A stretch of DNA of 64,000 nucleotides, from contig WJXW01000004.1 of assembly GCA_015832175.1 (NCBI GenBank), forward strand, positions 2,976,001-3,040,000, written 5' to 3'. The notes under the pieces were generated by a model, which had not been told where the DNA came from, ran no database searches, and saw only the letters and a list, made by a program, of their open reading frames with translations. The stretch is from Paraphaeosphaeria minitans. Lineage: Eukaryota > Ascomycota > Dothideomycetes > Pleosporales > Didymosphaeriaceae. Shown piece by piece: positions 21,279 to 32,391 of this stretch (position 1 is its first letter; every line of letters begins with the position of its first letter). The translations under genes and the position numbers were made by a program.

Positions 21279-22928
21279 ATGTTGCTACGACAAGTGCACT
21301 TCACCGCCATCGCCGTGGTCTGCATTCCCACCATCTTCGCTGTCTTTGTCTTTTTGTCGTATTTCCACGACGGCACACTCAATGTGCTCCCCTCGCATCT
21401 GTCATTAAGGCCCAACCACAACAACTTGAAGCCGCCCGCGCAAATAGATGCCTCCAATTCGACATCAGCACCACAAGTAGCAGAGTCCGGAAACTCTCAT
21501 ACCAACATTGAGAATGAAGAGGCGCCGCCCGTCATCAACACGTCCGCCGTCGATCAGAAGGTGTTTCCACAAAATGACTGGCTTCCGGCACGACCCATCG
21601 ATCCCTCTTGCGCATACCTTCCCGATCTCTCCAAGGTCCTCCTCATCATCAAGACGGGTGCTAGCGAGACCTTCGACCGCCTGCCTACACAGTTCATGAC
21701 TCTGACCCGCTGCTTGCCCGATTTCCTCGTCTTCTCTGACATGGAAGAGTCCATCATGGGCTACCGTGTTTACGACGTCCTCAGCGACACGATTGATGAA
21801 GTCAAGCACGACAATGGCGACTTCAATCTGTGGCGCCGCCAGCAAGAATGTCTAGTCGACCAAAAGAGCTGCCAGAAATGGAGCAACGTTGGCGGCGAGG
21901 CGTGGAACTTGGACAAGTACAAGAACGTGCGCCTGTCGGACGTGTCCTACACCATGCGCCCCAACTACGACTGGTACATCCACATCGACGCTGACACATA
22001 CATCCACTGGCCGAACATGATTGAGATGCTGAAGCCGTTTGATCCCCAGAAAGACCACTTTTTTGGCAGCTTCGAGCCTTCGCAGTACGGCGACTTCAAC
22101 CACGGTGGCAGCGGTTACATTCTGTCGCAATCCGCCATGAAGAAATTCCAAGCCAACTCGACCGTGGAGCACTTTGACCATGCCGCAAGGAGCATCTGCT
22201 GTGGTGACATGCTAATGACAATTGCTGTGCGTGAAAACATCGGTCTCGCAAACACGAACTTGGTAAGCGAGCATGGCAGCCACATTCGACCAGCTCCATC
22301 AAACTAACCTGCAACGCAGTTTCCCACCATCAACGGCCGCAAACCCTTCACGCTCCCCTTCGGTCCCCGCCAATGGTGCCAGCCGATCGCTACGCTACAC
22401 AAACTCAACAGCGAAGAGATCGCCTCCATATGGCAATACGAGCAAAAACGTTTCGCGAACGCCACCGACGGCAAGCCCGCTCCGCTCCTCATCAAGGATC
22501 TCTACTACGAATATTTCGCGCCGCGGCTCGTTGAGAAGCTCGAGGACTGGGACAACATGTACGACGACTACCTCACCAACGTCTGGTACTACATCGACAA
22601 GAACGACAAGTCCAAGGACTGGGACAACTTCCACGACCAAAAGTACATTTGGCACATGCGCAAGCCCGAGGACTTCAAGCACAAGGAGGAAAAGAAGGCT
22701 TACAAGTCGTTCGACAACTGCAAGGAGGCGTGCAACGTCGTCGACGACTGCCTGCAGTTCCGGTGGCAGGACGACGCGTGCGCCATGTCGAAGAACTTCC
22801 GCCTGGGCAACCCGATGGAGAAGAAGGAGAACAACAAGGAGCGGTGGATGAGCGGGTGGGCCGTCCAGAAGATCGAAAAGTGGATCGCCGACCAGGGCGA
22901 GTGCAAAGTGCAGTTTCCCGGCGCGTAA
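21279..22928 (+). CDS. GT31-like type II membrane glycosyltransferase with cysteine-rich C terminus
   Basis: Two exons, 21279-22262 and 22320-22928, with a 57-bp GTAAGC..GCAG intron; 530 aa. The short basic N terminus MLLRQVHF is followed by a single hydrophobic span (IAVVCIPTIFAVFVFLSYF), as in Golgi type II enzymes. The catalytic part has VLLIIKTGASETFDRLPTQFMTL and CLPDFLVFSDMEE, typical of fungal GT31/Fringe-like proteins, then YDWYIHIDADTYIHWPNM, the DxD motif for nucleotide-sugar and metal. GSFEPSQYGDFNHGGSGYILS is the usual acceptor-side block. Near the C terminus CKEACNVVDDCLQFRWQDDACAMS has the spacing of a PAN/Apple-like disulfide module, a combination found in fungal members. The expected role is addition of a sugar to secretory glycans. 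The donor sugar cannot be read from the sequence. Confidence 0.85.
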
Positions 22929-25089
22929 GCCACATGTAGCGACGATGCGATGATACCATACCGCACCATACCATTTCGTCCCACTTTGCGGCGACCGATG
23001 ATTTTTTCCGGCGGGTGGGATGGGATATCGATAGCGCGCGATGGCATCTTTACCCATCACCCACCCGGCTGGGTGTACATTAGCCATTCATGTAGCGTTC
23101 TTGTTTGTATAGGTTTGATTTTGCACGACATAGACGGTCTTGGCTTCATGGCAATCTAAAGAGGTTTCATCTGAAGAACAATCCAAACAAACCCAAATGT
23201 CCACCTCACGCCAATACCTTGGTCGAAGATCCAAACGAACATCCAGCTCACGCTTGCACTGCATCGCGTTGCGTTGCATACCCAAAGCGTCTTTTCATCC
23301 ACCGCAACGCCACGTGTTTTTGGAAGCCGAACACACATTCACACACGACCCAGACGTTCACTTAACCTCCCACTCCAAGCTACCACTAACGCACATCCTC
23401 CCACACGCCACGCCCAGTCACCGCGGAACACCCCGTTTGGCGATCACCCACGCGAGCGCGAGCATAGGCTCCCGCAAGAGCGCGCCCGTCCGTCCGCCCG
23501 CGTCAGCGGAGCGAAGGGGGTCGACTTGACCGGAACAGGTGCCTACGCGCGTCGGGACCCACAAGGGGCAAGCTGGGAGCTCCAACTACCTGGGTGCTTC
23601 AAACTTGGACAACTGCCAGCGCCCCGCAGCTCCTTGCCCAATGCTGCGTGGGGCACGGGGTAGATAATGTGGAGGCATCATCGCGTATCTCGTGTTGGTC
23701 GACATTGTGAGCGATAGGGGAATTCACGGAACCATGAGCGGTGAATGCCGTCCAGGAGGTGGGGTCGGCGATCAACTGGTGTTTGGTGCCGGGAAGCAGC
23801 CTACCTCACCGTGGGTTTGCGCTGAGAGGTTGGCATGCCAGGGTGTCTTGACTCTTGTGTAAGACGCTTACACTATCGAAATAAGCGAGATGGTACGGTA
23901 AGTACACTGCAAGCACTTGGCAGCGCAAATCAATTTACAAGTTAGGAGGGGAGGGGTTTCAAACAAGCCAGTAATGCACAAGCACTATCATACCTATTCC
24001 TAATTGTTACTTCTAACCTATTCTAAGTTTCATTCTTAAGAACAGACCCTAGTGATTGAACGCTTGGGAATTACTTTCAGTTCTGGAAGGACTGTGTATG
24101 GAGTAGTGTTTACGAGTTTACGCTAGCTGCTCAAAGTAGTATAACAACTTGCCTTAGCCCTGCTCTTAGCGTGCGGCGCGCCTATACACAGTAGGTACGG
24201 TAGTTGGGTGGACTGTCACCACTGTGTGTGTTCGGATCTATTCCGCAATTGCCATCAAGCCCCATTCGGCTGGATGAATCACAGAAGTGTTCCGTATTCC
24301 AACGATGTGGTTCGCCAGGAAGGGGTCTACGATCAATGCAGCGAAGACGTCCAGTGAGGGGGAACCATGATGATGCCGGATCATGTACAAATGATATTCC
24401 AGATCCATCGCCTTCCAACACGTTTAGATGAGCTACCTGTATCGTATGAGCATAGAACATGTTCATTTAATCTGCGCACTCGTAAAATAGATATGCCTCC
24501 GTAGCAGCCTGATTACGGCACAGTCATTTTTCACATCACGGGCGCCGTCGGAGGAGGAAAGGTCGAGGTGGTGCTTCAAGTAACGATATTGACTAATGAC
24601 CCCTAATGGCTAATCAATCATGCCACAGCCATGTACAGTATGGCGGCCCTCCCACCAGGAGAGAAGAAGATTCGTTAATCCGTGAGACCACACGTCCACA
24701 CTCCAAGCGCAGAGCACCGATCAGTGTCGCCTATGGAAAATCATAATCGAACAGTCCGAACGACCACAAGACAAGGATATTTACCATGATGAACCATGAT
24801 GAACAGACGGACACTGTCAAATGCTCAGGCCGAAGCCGACCCATTGCCAGCCAAAAACGCAGTTTACCCCATGAACGCAACCTCAGCAAGTCTAGGACGC
24901 CGCTTGATTTCCTCTTCCTTCGCTTTGTCCTCCCAGTACTGACCCCAAGCTCGCTCGCTCGCCCTTCGCTGTTTGGTTCCGGTGGATTTCTCCTTGTCTA
25001 CTTTTCTTTGAGGTGGCTTTTTGCGTGCTCGTGGGGACGAGGGCTGCATTGTCCTTTGGAAAGAGTGCACAAGCAGATGAGCCGGGCGC
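22929..25089. other. 2.1-kb intergenic region, no gene supported
   Basis: No recognisable coding sequence. The 23.9-24.15 kb part is AT-richer than its surroundings, with many stops in all frames, and may be a degraded element, but no terminal repeats or transposase relics were identified. A 94-codon minus frame at 24182-24466 has no start context, signal peptide or homology I know. Confidence 0.45.
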
Positions 25090-28000
25090 CTACCCATTCC
25101 TCAGATTCGCGATTCGGTCCCTGCCGTTCGGCAGCGGACTTGCTGCTCTGCTTCCAGGGCGCGGTGTGCGGGCGCCGGCGCCGACACTAGCGGCGCGCGT
25201 GCCTCCACCAACGCCTCGCGTCATCTTGAAGCGTTCCAGTTCTGCCGTCTGCGATTTGTTCTTTTCGACCTGGACGCGGAGCTGCTTCTTGAGCATGTTG
25301 CGATCGGCGGTCACAAGGGCGAGGGCATGATCGTGTTGACGCTTCTGCTGCTCGTTGAAGTTTGGGAGGAGGGCTTTGGCTTTTGCGGCACGTTCGAGCT
25401 TGACGTTGGCCTTCGCGAGTTCATCGGCCCTTTGGGTTGCGGCTTCCGCCGCATCTTGTGCCTTACGTCGCTGGTCGTTCACATAATCCAGAGTGGTTTC
25501 GGTGGATTTCTTGGACGCGATGGCGTCTTCTTTTGCCTTTGTCTCCTTGGCTAGATCTTCCTTCAAGCGCTCAACTTCACCATTCTGCTTGGCAATTGTT
25601 CGCACTTTGGCGTCTTCGGAGAGGAGATTGACGTCTCGTAGCTCCTCCACGTTCTTCATCTGCTCAGCACTATCTAAAATCCTGGCATTGAGTCGCTCGC
25701 GGAGCTTATCTTCTCGGTCCTTGCCCATGTCACGCTGATTTTCGGCACGCTCCGCTCTAGTCTCCATCGCTTTGTACTTGCGGCTCATTTCCTCGTACTG
25801 CCATTGTCGGTCGACATAATCCTGAATGACTCCACGCAAACGCTTGTTATCTTTTTTGTACGACTCCAGTTGCTGCTCGATGGAGAGTGAGGTTGCAGGT
25901 TCGAAGTCACTGACGTGACTGGTACTCGCTTGTGGCTGAGGTTGAGGTGTGAATCGCATCCTCTTCGCAGAATCGTCCCGGTCATCTTTCGGAGCCAAAG
26001 GCCGTTTACCAGCCGCATTTGAACCAGGCAAAGAAGCTGTCGTGTTAAGTGCGTCCTGAGACTGCTGAGACTGGTACTCGATGTCATGCTTAATAGTCCC
26101 CAGAGGGGAAAGTGGCCACTCAGACAGCGCTAATTCGTCCTCATCAGGAAGGAGGAATTTGACGATGTCGTCTACCTTCTTGATAACATACGACGCCGGC
26201 GGGCCACTATCGGCGACACAGCCCATGCTGCCATGGGTCACAAACTGTGATAAAGCTGTTATGATTGTGTCCAACCTTCGTTTTGGATCGAGCTTCGTAG
26301 ACAGATACCGATCAATGTGGCCAACTGTTCTAGGGATTATCATCTGAAGGAACGGAACACCAGAGCGATCAGGTTTGAGAGCCCAAGGTTTCTTGCGAAT
26401 TTTCGTGACATTCGGTTTGCCATCGAGGCACACGATCAAATGAGCCTCCCGTAGGACTTGAGAATTAGTGCTTGCGAGTATCGTGACCTTTACTCGCTTC
26501 CTCTCTTTGTTGGGCTCGTTCACTGCACTAAATGACTGTCCAGTACTTGGTGATTCGAAGCTGAAGTTGGTACCTCGCATGAACGATTCCACCATGCTAA
26601 AGAGCCGGGCATTGTTCTGGTCGTCGATCAATAGGATAACGTGCAGATCTCGTATTCTCAACCTGGATAAGAGTTCGCCAACAAACCTGAACTTTATGGA
26701 GCTGCCTTTACTCCAATGGGCAAATTGCCTGTCTTGTACCAGTTGGTCATCATGCGGCTGTGGGGTCGAGTTCGCTATCCGCACAAGGTCAACGTGCGTT
26801 TCAATAGAACGCAATTCCTTCAATTTTTCTTCGATATCCATTCGAGCGTATTGATGGTCATGAGAGTAAGACATATAAAGGCCATCAAGTCCTGCGCTGC
26901 TTTTCCGATAAGTGTCCGCTTGTCGGCCATGGAAGGGAAGTGTGACGATGTATTCGTTATCCTGCATTTCAACATCATCAACCAAGAGACTCTCATCCTC
27001 TTCATTATCGCTGGATGAAGCCTCGCCCATATCGACATCTTCTGGGATAGATAAAGGCGCAGCCTCAGGCTCGGTTGTGGCTTCTTCCTGCGTCTGAGCC
27101 GCTAGTGGCACAGGTGCGGGTACCGAAGTGGCCACAGCTCTCAAGGAAGTCGGCTCTTGTGGGACAGTGAGGCGATCCGGGATTGTGGATGGTGACCGTG
27201 TGCTAGTCTCAGGTGCTGTCAGTCGATCGAACCCGCGTATCTTTTCCACGGCTTCTAATTGCGCTTGTGAATCTAGCTCTAGCGATGAGCTCTCACGCGC
27301 CTCAGATTTACGGGGTAGGTGCCTCCAGGATGCCTTGTCATCTTGATCGGGTGTGGCGTGTAATTTGGCGCGTGAAGCTTGGAACCTGGCCTGATATGAC
27401 AGCGGTTTAGACGTCGACTCAGGCTCTGGAACGTTGCCTACACCACTGCTTCCAGTAGGAGGCCCGTTCATGAGTGGGTCTGCCGAAGCTGAAGAAGTCC
27501 CCGGAGTCGGCCGTGGGACATCCATCCGGGGTGAGGAAAAGTGTTCGTTAGTGTTCATGACGGTGTTGAGGAAAGAATTGGTAAGCGTTCCCGGCCGTCT
27601 GGGCGCGTTGCCGGTTGAGTGCAAAGTTCCCAATGATTGTTTCGGTGGCTGAGGGACTGGTGATGAGTCCTCACAGGACTGACTTGGAGACTCTTGGGAA
27701 GAGTCGTGGCGCGAAAGATAATCGATGGTGTCGCTATACCGCTTAGGTGTTTTCTCGCCAGCCCTTGTATCTTGCCGATGAGCTTCCAGTACAGGATCGT
27801 AAGGTAGAAACTGTCCGTGTTGCCTCTGAGGTGGAGGTTGTGAAGGCCTCGCGAGATGCGAATGATCGCCGTTAGCGTGAGTAGCCTTGGCAATGTCTTG
27901 GCGCCCACTGGGAGTTTGGCTGTTATTGTTGAATTGGGCTTCCAGAGCAACGGTATCGCGCAACGTGCTTCGACTGTCTGGAAGGGTCTCCGGCAAATAA

Positions 28001-29586
28001 TTCGTCCGTAATAAGGATACTATTTGAGGAGCCTGAATCACTTTCGAAGAGGCTTCTGGCTGCTCGTCTAATTGCGTTGGGACCTGGTTCGCCGCCGACT
28101 CCTCGGACTGTGACTGTCCTTCCTGTGTCTGAGATTGTGACGGAGTCTGGACACTTGAGTCAAGAAGTGTAGTCTGCTCGTCGCTTTCGGGCGGAGACTG
28201 TTGTCGTCCACACAGTTGCGAGTGTGTTCGCACCGTCTGGGTTGTGGATGGAATTTCGCGGGGCAGCAGATCTTCAAGTGGGCTTGGAGGCGCTTGCTGG
28301 AGCCCAAGACGACCTGAAGCCTGCGAACACTGAAGCGATATATGTTCTATGGAGCTTTGATGAACACTCTGTAACCTTTCTTGTGCGTAAGGCTCGATGT
28401 CTTGTGCGGTGCTCTGTGGCACGTCCTGTAGTGCTACGTCGATAGAATATGTGGCCTGCTCGAGCGCCTCGATAGATCTTTCAGGTTCCTGGACGGATGG
28501 GGTACTTTGTGGCAATTTCCGTAACTGTTCCTCGAGGCCAGACCAAGCTTGTGAGGCCGACTCTTTTGCGAGGCCCTGGAATGCGTTTGCAGTCCTTTCC
28601 TGAGGGGATGGCTGGGTCCTGTTGCCCGACAATTTCAGGAAAGTAGATAAAGTGCCACCAGTCTCGAAAGTATCGGGTATCTCTCGAGTGCTTTCTTCAT
28701 GCAATTGCGCGTCCGACACGTGTTCAAGAACGGTCTCCTCAACGATTTTCTGTCCCGCAGGTGACGATTCAATTTCGGGCTCTGTTTCGGGTATCGAAAA
28801 TGAAGGCGAAAGAGGTGAAGCTGCCGGTGAGGTATCGATAGTTGTAGACTTGACTTTGGTCAGCGGACAAGAAACACATGATGTGGAATGCCGTACCCTT
28901 ACCGCGTGCGTGAAATGACCGTTATTATCCGACTGGCCCGATGCGGATTGAGATATGGCTTGAGTTACAGAACGAAAGCTAGCCGACGGGTCGTCAATCT
29001 CATCTTCCGGCTCTGATTCTGAATCAGGAACCTCGCCCGTAACCCTGAAGCTTGAGGAGGAGCTCGACTGTGATGAAAGCAAGCTTCGGGCTTGTGTGCG
29101 CGCTGGCGAACCTTGCGTCAATTCAACCTGAGAGAAGTATTTGTAGTGCTGGAGGCTCGAGGGATTATGCGGCGTTGGTTCGATTTGTGGTGAAGGCGCG
29201 CGGGCAGCGATAGTGGGATGCGCCGAGCTGCGTCTGTTTCGTTTGGACCTACGTAGTTCTTGCTGTCTAGGATTGGAAGGCGCTCGAGTTGACGGTACCG
29301 AAGGTGCAGTTGTGGAATTCGAGCTTGCGATTGCGCGCCGCGATGTGGGCTTGGGCTTCTTGGATGGCCTCTTCGTGGGATCTTTAGGCGGTCGGCCGCG
29401 CTTTCGGATTCCGCTCGTGGTTGCTGGTTTTTGAGCAATCCTTTCTTCTTTCTCCTTCGACTGTGCGGCCGTGTTCGTACCTGTACCGGACTCTCGTTCG
29501 GCAATGATAGCTCTGCTCTTTGCGCGCGGCTGCTTGTCACTCTGATCGTTTTCATTCGTCCTCTTGCGCTTCTCAGAGGCCATCAC
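25090..29586 (-). CDS. HDA1 histone-deacetylase complex subunit, Hda2/3-like, with AT-hook
   Basis: Single exon of 1498 aa, with two tandem start codons (29586 and 29583). In yeast, Hda2 and Hda3 form a heterodimer that scaffolds the class II deacetylase Hda1 and binds DNA and nucleosomes. Here residues 1-120 are basic, with an AT-hook-like KRGRPPKDPTKRPSKKPK. Residues of about 130-860 are Ser/Gln/Pro-rich and disordered. From about 900 the conserved part begins: LPFHGRQADTYRK, then a helicase-like alpha/beta fold with FRFVGELLSRLRIRDLHVILLIDD, VKVTILASTNSQVLREAHLIVCLDG and LQMIIPRTVGHIDRYL. From about 1225 to 1440 there is a long coiled coil (KRLRGVIQDYVDRQWQYEEM onward), which mediates dimerisation in Hda2/Hda3. 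The last 40 residues are Gly/Arg-rich. It is longer than yeast Hda3 because of the disordered half. The family call is good; assignment to Hda2 versus Hda3 is not possible. Confidence 0.88.
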   Translation of the reverse strand: MMASEKRKRTNENDQSDKQPRAKSRAIIAERESGTGTNTAAQSKEKEERIAQKPATTSGIRKRGRPPKDPTKRPSKKPKPTSRRAIASSNSTTAPSVPSTRAPSNPRQQELRRSKRNRRSSAHPTIAARAPSPQIEPTPHNPSSLQHYKYFSQVELTQGSPARTQARSLLSSQSSSSSSFRVTGEVPDSESEPEDEIDDPSASFRSVTQAISQSASGQSDNNGHFTHAVRVRHSTSCVSCPLTKVKSTTIDTSPAASPLSPSFSIPETEPEIESSPAGQKIVEETVLEHVSDAQLHEESTREIPDTFETGGTLSTFLKLSGNRTQPSPQERTANAFQGLAKESASQAWSGLEEQLRKLPQSTPSVQEPERSIEALEQATYSIDVALQDVPQSTAQDIEPYAQERLQSVHQSSIEHISLQCSQASGRLGLQQAPPSPLEDLLPREIPSTTQTVRTHSQLCGRQQSPPESDEQTTLLDSSVQTPSQSQTQEGQSQSEESAANQVPTQLDEQPEASSKVIQAPQIVSLLRTNYLPETLPDSRSTLRDTVALEAQFNNNSQTPSGRQDIAKATHANGDHSHLARPSQPPPQRQHGQFLPYDPVLEAHRQDTRAGEKTPKRYSDTIDYLSRHDSSQESPSQSCEDSSPVPQPPKQSLGTLHSTGNAPRRPGTLTNSFLNTVMNTNEHFSSPRMDVPRPTPGTSSASADPLMNGPPTGSSGVGNVPEPESTSKPLSYQARFQASRAKLHATPDQDDKASWRHLPRKSEARESSSLELDSQAQLEAVEKIRGFDRLTAPETSTRSPSTIPDRLTVPQEPTSLRAVATSVPAPVPLAAQTQEEATTEPEAAPLSIPEDVDMGEASSSDNEEDESLLVDDVEMQDNEYIVTLPFHGRQADTYRKSSAGLDGLYMSYSHDHQYARMDIEEKLKELRSIETHVDLVRIANSTPQPHDDQLVQDRQFAHWSKGSSIKFRFVGELLSRLRIRDLHVILLIDDQNNARLFSMVESFMRGTNFSFESPSTGQSFSAVNEPNKERKRVKVTILASTNSQVLREAHLIVCLDGKPNVTKIRKKPWALKPDRSGVPFLQMIIPRTVGHIDRYLSTKLDPKRRLDTIITALSQFVTHGSMGCVADSGPPASYVIKKVDDIVKFLLPDEDELALSEWPLSPLGTIKHDIEYQSQQSQDALNTTASLPGSNAAGKRPLAPKDDRDDSAKRMRFTPQPQPQASTSHVSDFEPATSLSIEQQLESYKKDNKRLRGVIQDYVDRQWQYEEMSRKYKAMETRAERAENQRDMGKDREDKLRERLNARILDSAEQMKNVEELRDVNLLSEDAKVRTIAKQNGEVERLKEDLAKETKAKEDAIASKKSTETTLDYVNDQRRKAQDAAEAATQRADELAKANVKLERAAKAKALLPNFNEQQKRQHDHALALVTADRNMLKKQLRVQVEKNKSQTAELERFKMTRGVGGGTRAASVGAGARTPRPGSRAASPLPNGRDRIANLRNG

Positions 29587-30202
29587 GCAATTGGAGCGCG
29601 AATGATGTGGCTACGGCTGTATAGACTGTCCATGGTTAGAGTCGTCATTAAACAAGTGGTGTTGAACGTAGAGGAACAAGGAAGACGACGCGACGCGCGG
29701 GACTCTCACAATGTGGCCAATCACAGGCCAAGTACTTCCGAACCGCTTATGGTAATGGTGCACTTAGAGAGTGGTGGCAAGAGGGCACTTGAAACAAGAA
29801 CAGCAGGGAGAAAGTTGGGTGTAAGTTTGATGGTACCGAAGATAATTTACGGCTGCTTTCGAAAACCTGGCAGCTGATAAAGACAAGATGGTTGCGAGTT
29901 TTGGCTTCGGAGGTGGGGGAGTAGATAGCGGAGGCAGGTCTCTCACCCGTGAACAATCAAAGTCAATAGAACAATTGAACACGATTGCACTATTGTAATA
30001 TCGGAAGTGACAGTGAGAGCGAACGGTGACCGACTGAAAGCAACTCGCGCACCATAAACGAGAGTGAATGCACTTGGGTCACACTAGGTTGCATCTTAGT
30101 GCTTTTCACATGTTTGTTTCAACTATTGAAGCGGCCATTTTGGTAAGCATCCCTCTCCCTATTACACGATCCGCAAGATGTCAAGAAGCATCTGCCAAAC
30201 CA
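29587..30202. other. intergenic, promoter region of the HDA subunit gene
   Basis: About 600 bp between the stop of the CID gene and the start of the HDA subunit, both on the minus strand. No ORF or repeat of interest. Confidence 0.5.
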
Positions 30203-32204
30203 TCAGTATCTGCCTTGACCACGCGCTTGACCTTGGAACCTGCCGCGGAATGCACCTCTTTGTCCGCCTTGGAAGCTTCCTCGCGGGGTACTTTGTCCAC
30301 CTTGAAATCCTCCTCGCGGGTTACTGTGTCCGCCTTGGAAGCCTCCTCGCGGGTTACCCTGCGTCTGCCCTGCATACCCGCCGCGGTTGGCGTGATATGG
30401 CGGAGCATTGGGTCCAGGCTGATACGCGTGGCTCTGGAAGCCTCCGCCATTCGGAGTAGGTGCACCATAGAATGGACCATGGAAGTTTGGCGGAGGTGGA
30501 GGTGGTGGTGGGCCACCTGCACCATGAACGTGCTGAGGCGGCGGTGGCGGTGGCGGAAACCCTTGCATTGGATACCCGGGAAATTGTCCAGAAGGCGGCG
30601 GTGGTGGTGGCGCAAACCCAGCAGCATGATGCGGTGGCGGAGGAGGATGAGGAGGAAACACCTGTTGAGGCACAGACATGGTAGGATACGCATTTGGCGC
30701 ATTGAAGCCGCGAGGCTGCGCAGCTGGTGCAGAACTGCTAGGTTTGCGGTTGGGAAAGCCGCTCTGGTTGTCGTTCCAACGCGATTGCCTGTCATGCTGA
30801 CGCTTGCGATTGTAGTTGTCTTGCGACGGCTGTCCTCTGTCTTCGAACCGGCTGGGGCGGCCATTCGACTTCCTGCCATCGTCTCGGGAAGATGGCTGAC
30901 GGCGGCCACTGGACCGTGGTCGATCGGCATGGCCACGCTTGTCGTATGAGCTAGAGCCCGAACGCGAGCGTGTGCGGGACCGGGAACGGGAGCGCGAGTC
31001 GGGGCTGTATGAATATCGACGGCGCGGCGATCGCGAATCGGGCCCATGGCCATGCACATCAGATCTCCAACGGCTCTCATGGAGCTCCTGCGCAGCTTTC
31101 TCTTTGTATCCCTCTCTGAGCTCCGTGACCCTATCAGGGATGCTATTAGCTTGCATCTGCTGACAGAAATTGGCCGACCATCCGTAGCCATTGCAGACGG
31201 TTATTACTTCGTTGGTCTCCTTATTCTGCTTCACCAGTTGACCCATTGAATCGAGCCACAACTTGTACTTCGGCGTCTCGCCGGTCGGATTGTCTGCTGT
31301 CGGTACGTAGTGCAGATCGATGTTTTCGAAATAATTGTCGAGCAGCTTGCGCGTACGTTCTGAAGTTTGTTTTTGGTCGAATCGAGTCGCGTTCATCGCA
31401 TTCGTGGGTATCGGACGATCCGGATTCTTCAAGAGAGGCTCGACCATATGAGATGCAGATAGCTCGTGCCATGGGACGCTTCGGTCACCAGACCAGTCGG
31501 GCAGCGCATGTGTCCTCTTCGATTGTGGTGTAGCACCCTGCGCTACCGCCACTCCCTCGTCCACTCGTTTGCGAATGGACTGGAAGTCCGCAGCACTGAT
31601 GCATGCAGTGGCGGCCAAAGAGTTGAAGACGGCTTTCAACTTGTTCTCGGCCAGCGGGTCCTTTCCCGGCACAGCGAGAGCCGCAAGCTCTGCCAGCTTC
31701 TCAATGTATGTTTTTAGATTGACGGCGATAGCTCCCGATGCTGCGCCATTGCTGCGGTGGAACTTATCCGCGTGCAAGACATCATTAACGACGAGGAGCA
31801 CAGCGAGGCGAGAGTGGGCGGCCTTGGCCGATTTGGCGGGTTGTTCAACGACAACAGACTTGGAGACGGCCACCAAGTATTCACCCAACAGTGCAATGCG
31901 GGGTTTTGAAGGAGCCATGTATTCGACTATCCACTTCTTGCAGGCCTACGTTCGCGATTAGTCTGCTCCAGACTAGGTAGCTCGATTCCGTTTTGATAGA
32001 TACCTGGACGTTGGCCGTCGTGTTCCGCTGGAGAACCGCGTCGATATGGTTGCAGAAGCTTGTACTGGATTCGAGGGATACGGGAGAGAGCTGCCACGAG
32101 CTGTCTTCGCGCTTGAGAGCTTGCTTGAATTTGAGCTGCGCTATTCGCAGGCCCGTCTCGGCGCGCTTGAGCTCGTCGCTATTCGCCATTGCGCCTGTTG
32201 CCAT
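30203..32204 (-). CDS. CID-domain RNA-processing protein with RS, polyproline and RGG tail (CHERP-like)
   Basis: Two exons, 32204-32004 and 31945-30203, with a 58-bp GTATCT..GTAG intron, phase 0; 647 aa. An alternative start is the ATG at 32189 (MANSDELKR). The N terminus is a CTD-interaction (CID/RPR) domain, about residues 5-150: ELKRAETGLRIAQLKFKQAL, then QACKKWIVEYMAPSKPRIALLGEYL across the splice, then AVLLVVNDVLH. Such domains bind the RNA polymerase II C-terminal repeats. KYKLWLDSMGQLVKQNKE and NGYGWSANFCQQ follow. The second half is low-complexity: RS/SR dipeptides around SPDSRSRSRSRTRSRS, blocks of P7-P8 separated by Gly/His, and a C-terminal set of NPRGGFQGG-type repeats. This layout suggests a splicing or mRNP factor related to animal CHERP. 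The start faces the YIH1 start across about 190 bp. Confidence 0.85.
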
Positions 32205-32391
32205 TAGCGGGGCCCCGAGATTCGTTGACAGCGAGGTTGAGTTGGGAAAGGTATGGAGCAGGTCTGTCGCGTTGCAGCATTTCTAGTTCACGCGACACCG
32301 AAGCTATTGATCCGTGCGCCCACGCTACTCCGCTTTATCGATAGCGCGCCGCCATCACCTTTCCCCACGCCTGCGTCAAAGCTCCGTAACC
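32205..32391. promoter_or_regulatory. 187-bp shared divergent promoter between CID gene and YIH1
   Basis: The two start codons lie head to head, at 32204 (-) and 32392 (+). The gap includes TATCGATAG at about 32336-32344 and no clear TATA box. Any promoter elements for both genes must lie here or inside the flanking genes. Confidence 0.6.

Noticed and set aside
24182..24466. 94-codon Cys-containing minus frame as a possible small secreted effector
   Set aside because: The N terminus is not a signal peptide and the frame lies in stop-dense intergenic DNA.
30068..31191. Long frames on both strands over the CID gene tail
   Set aside because: They are shadows of the polyproline and RGG-encoding repeats. 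The real frame continues the CID domain.
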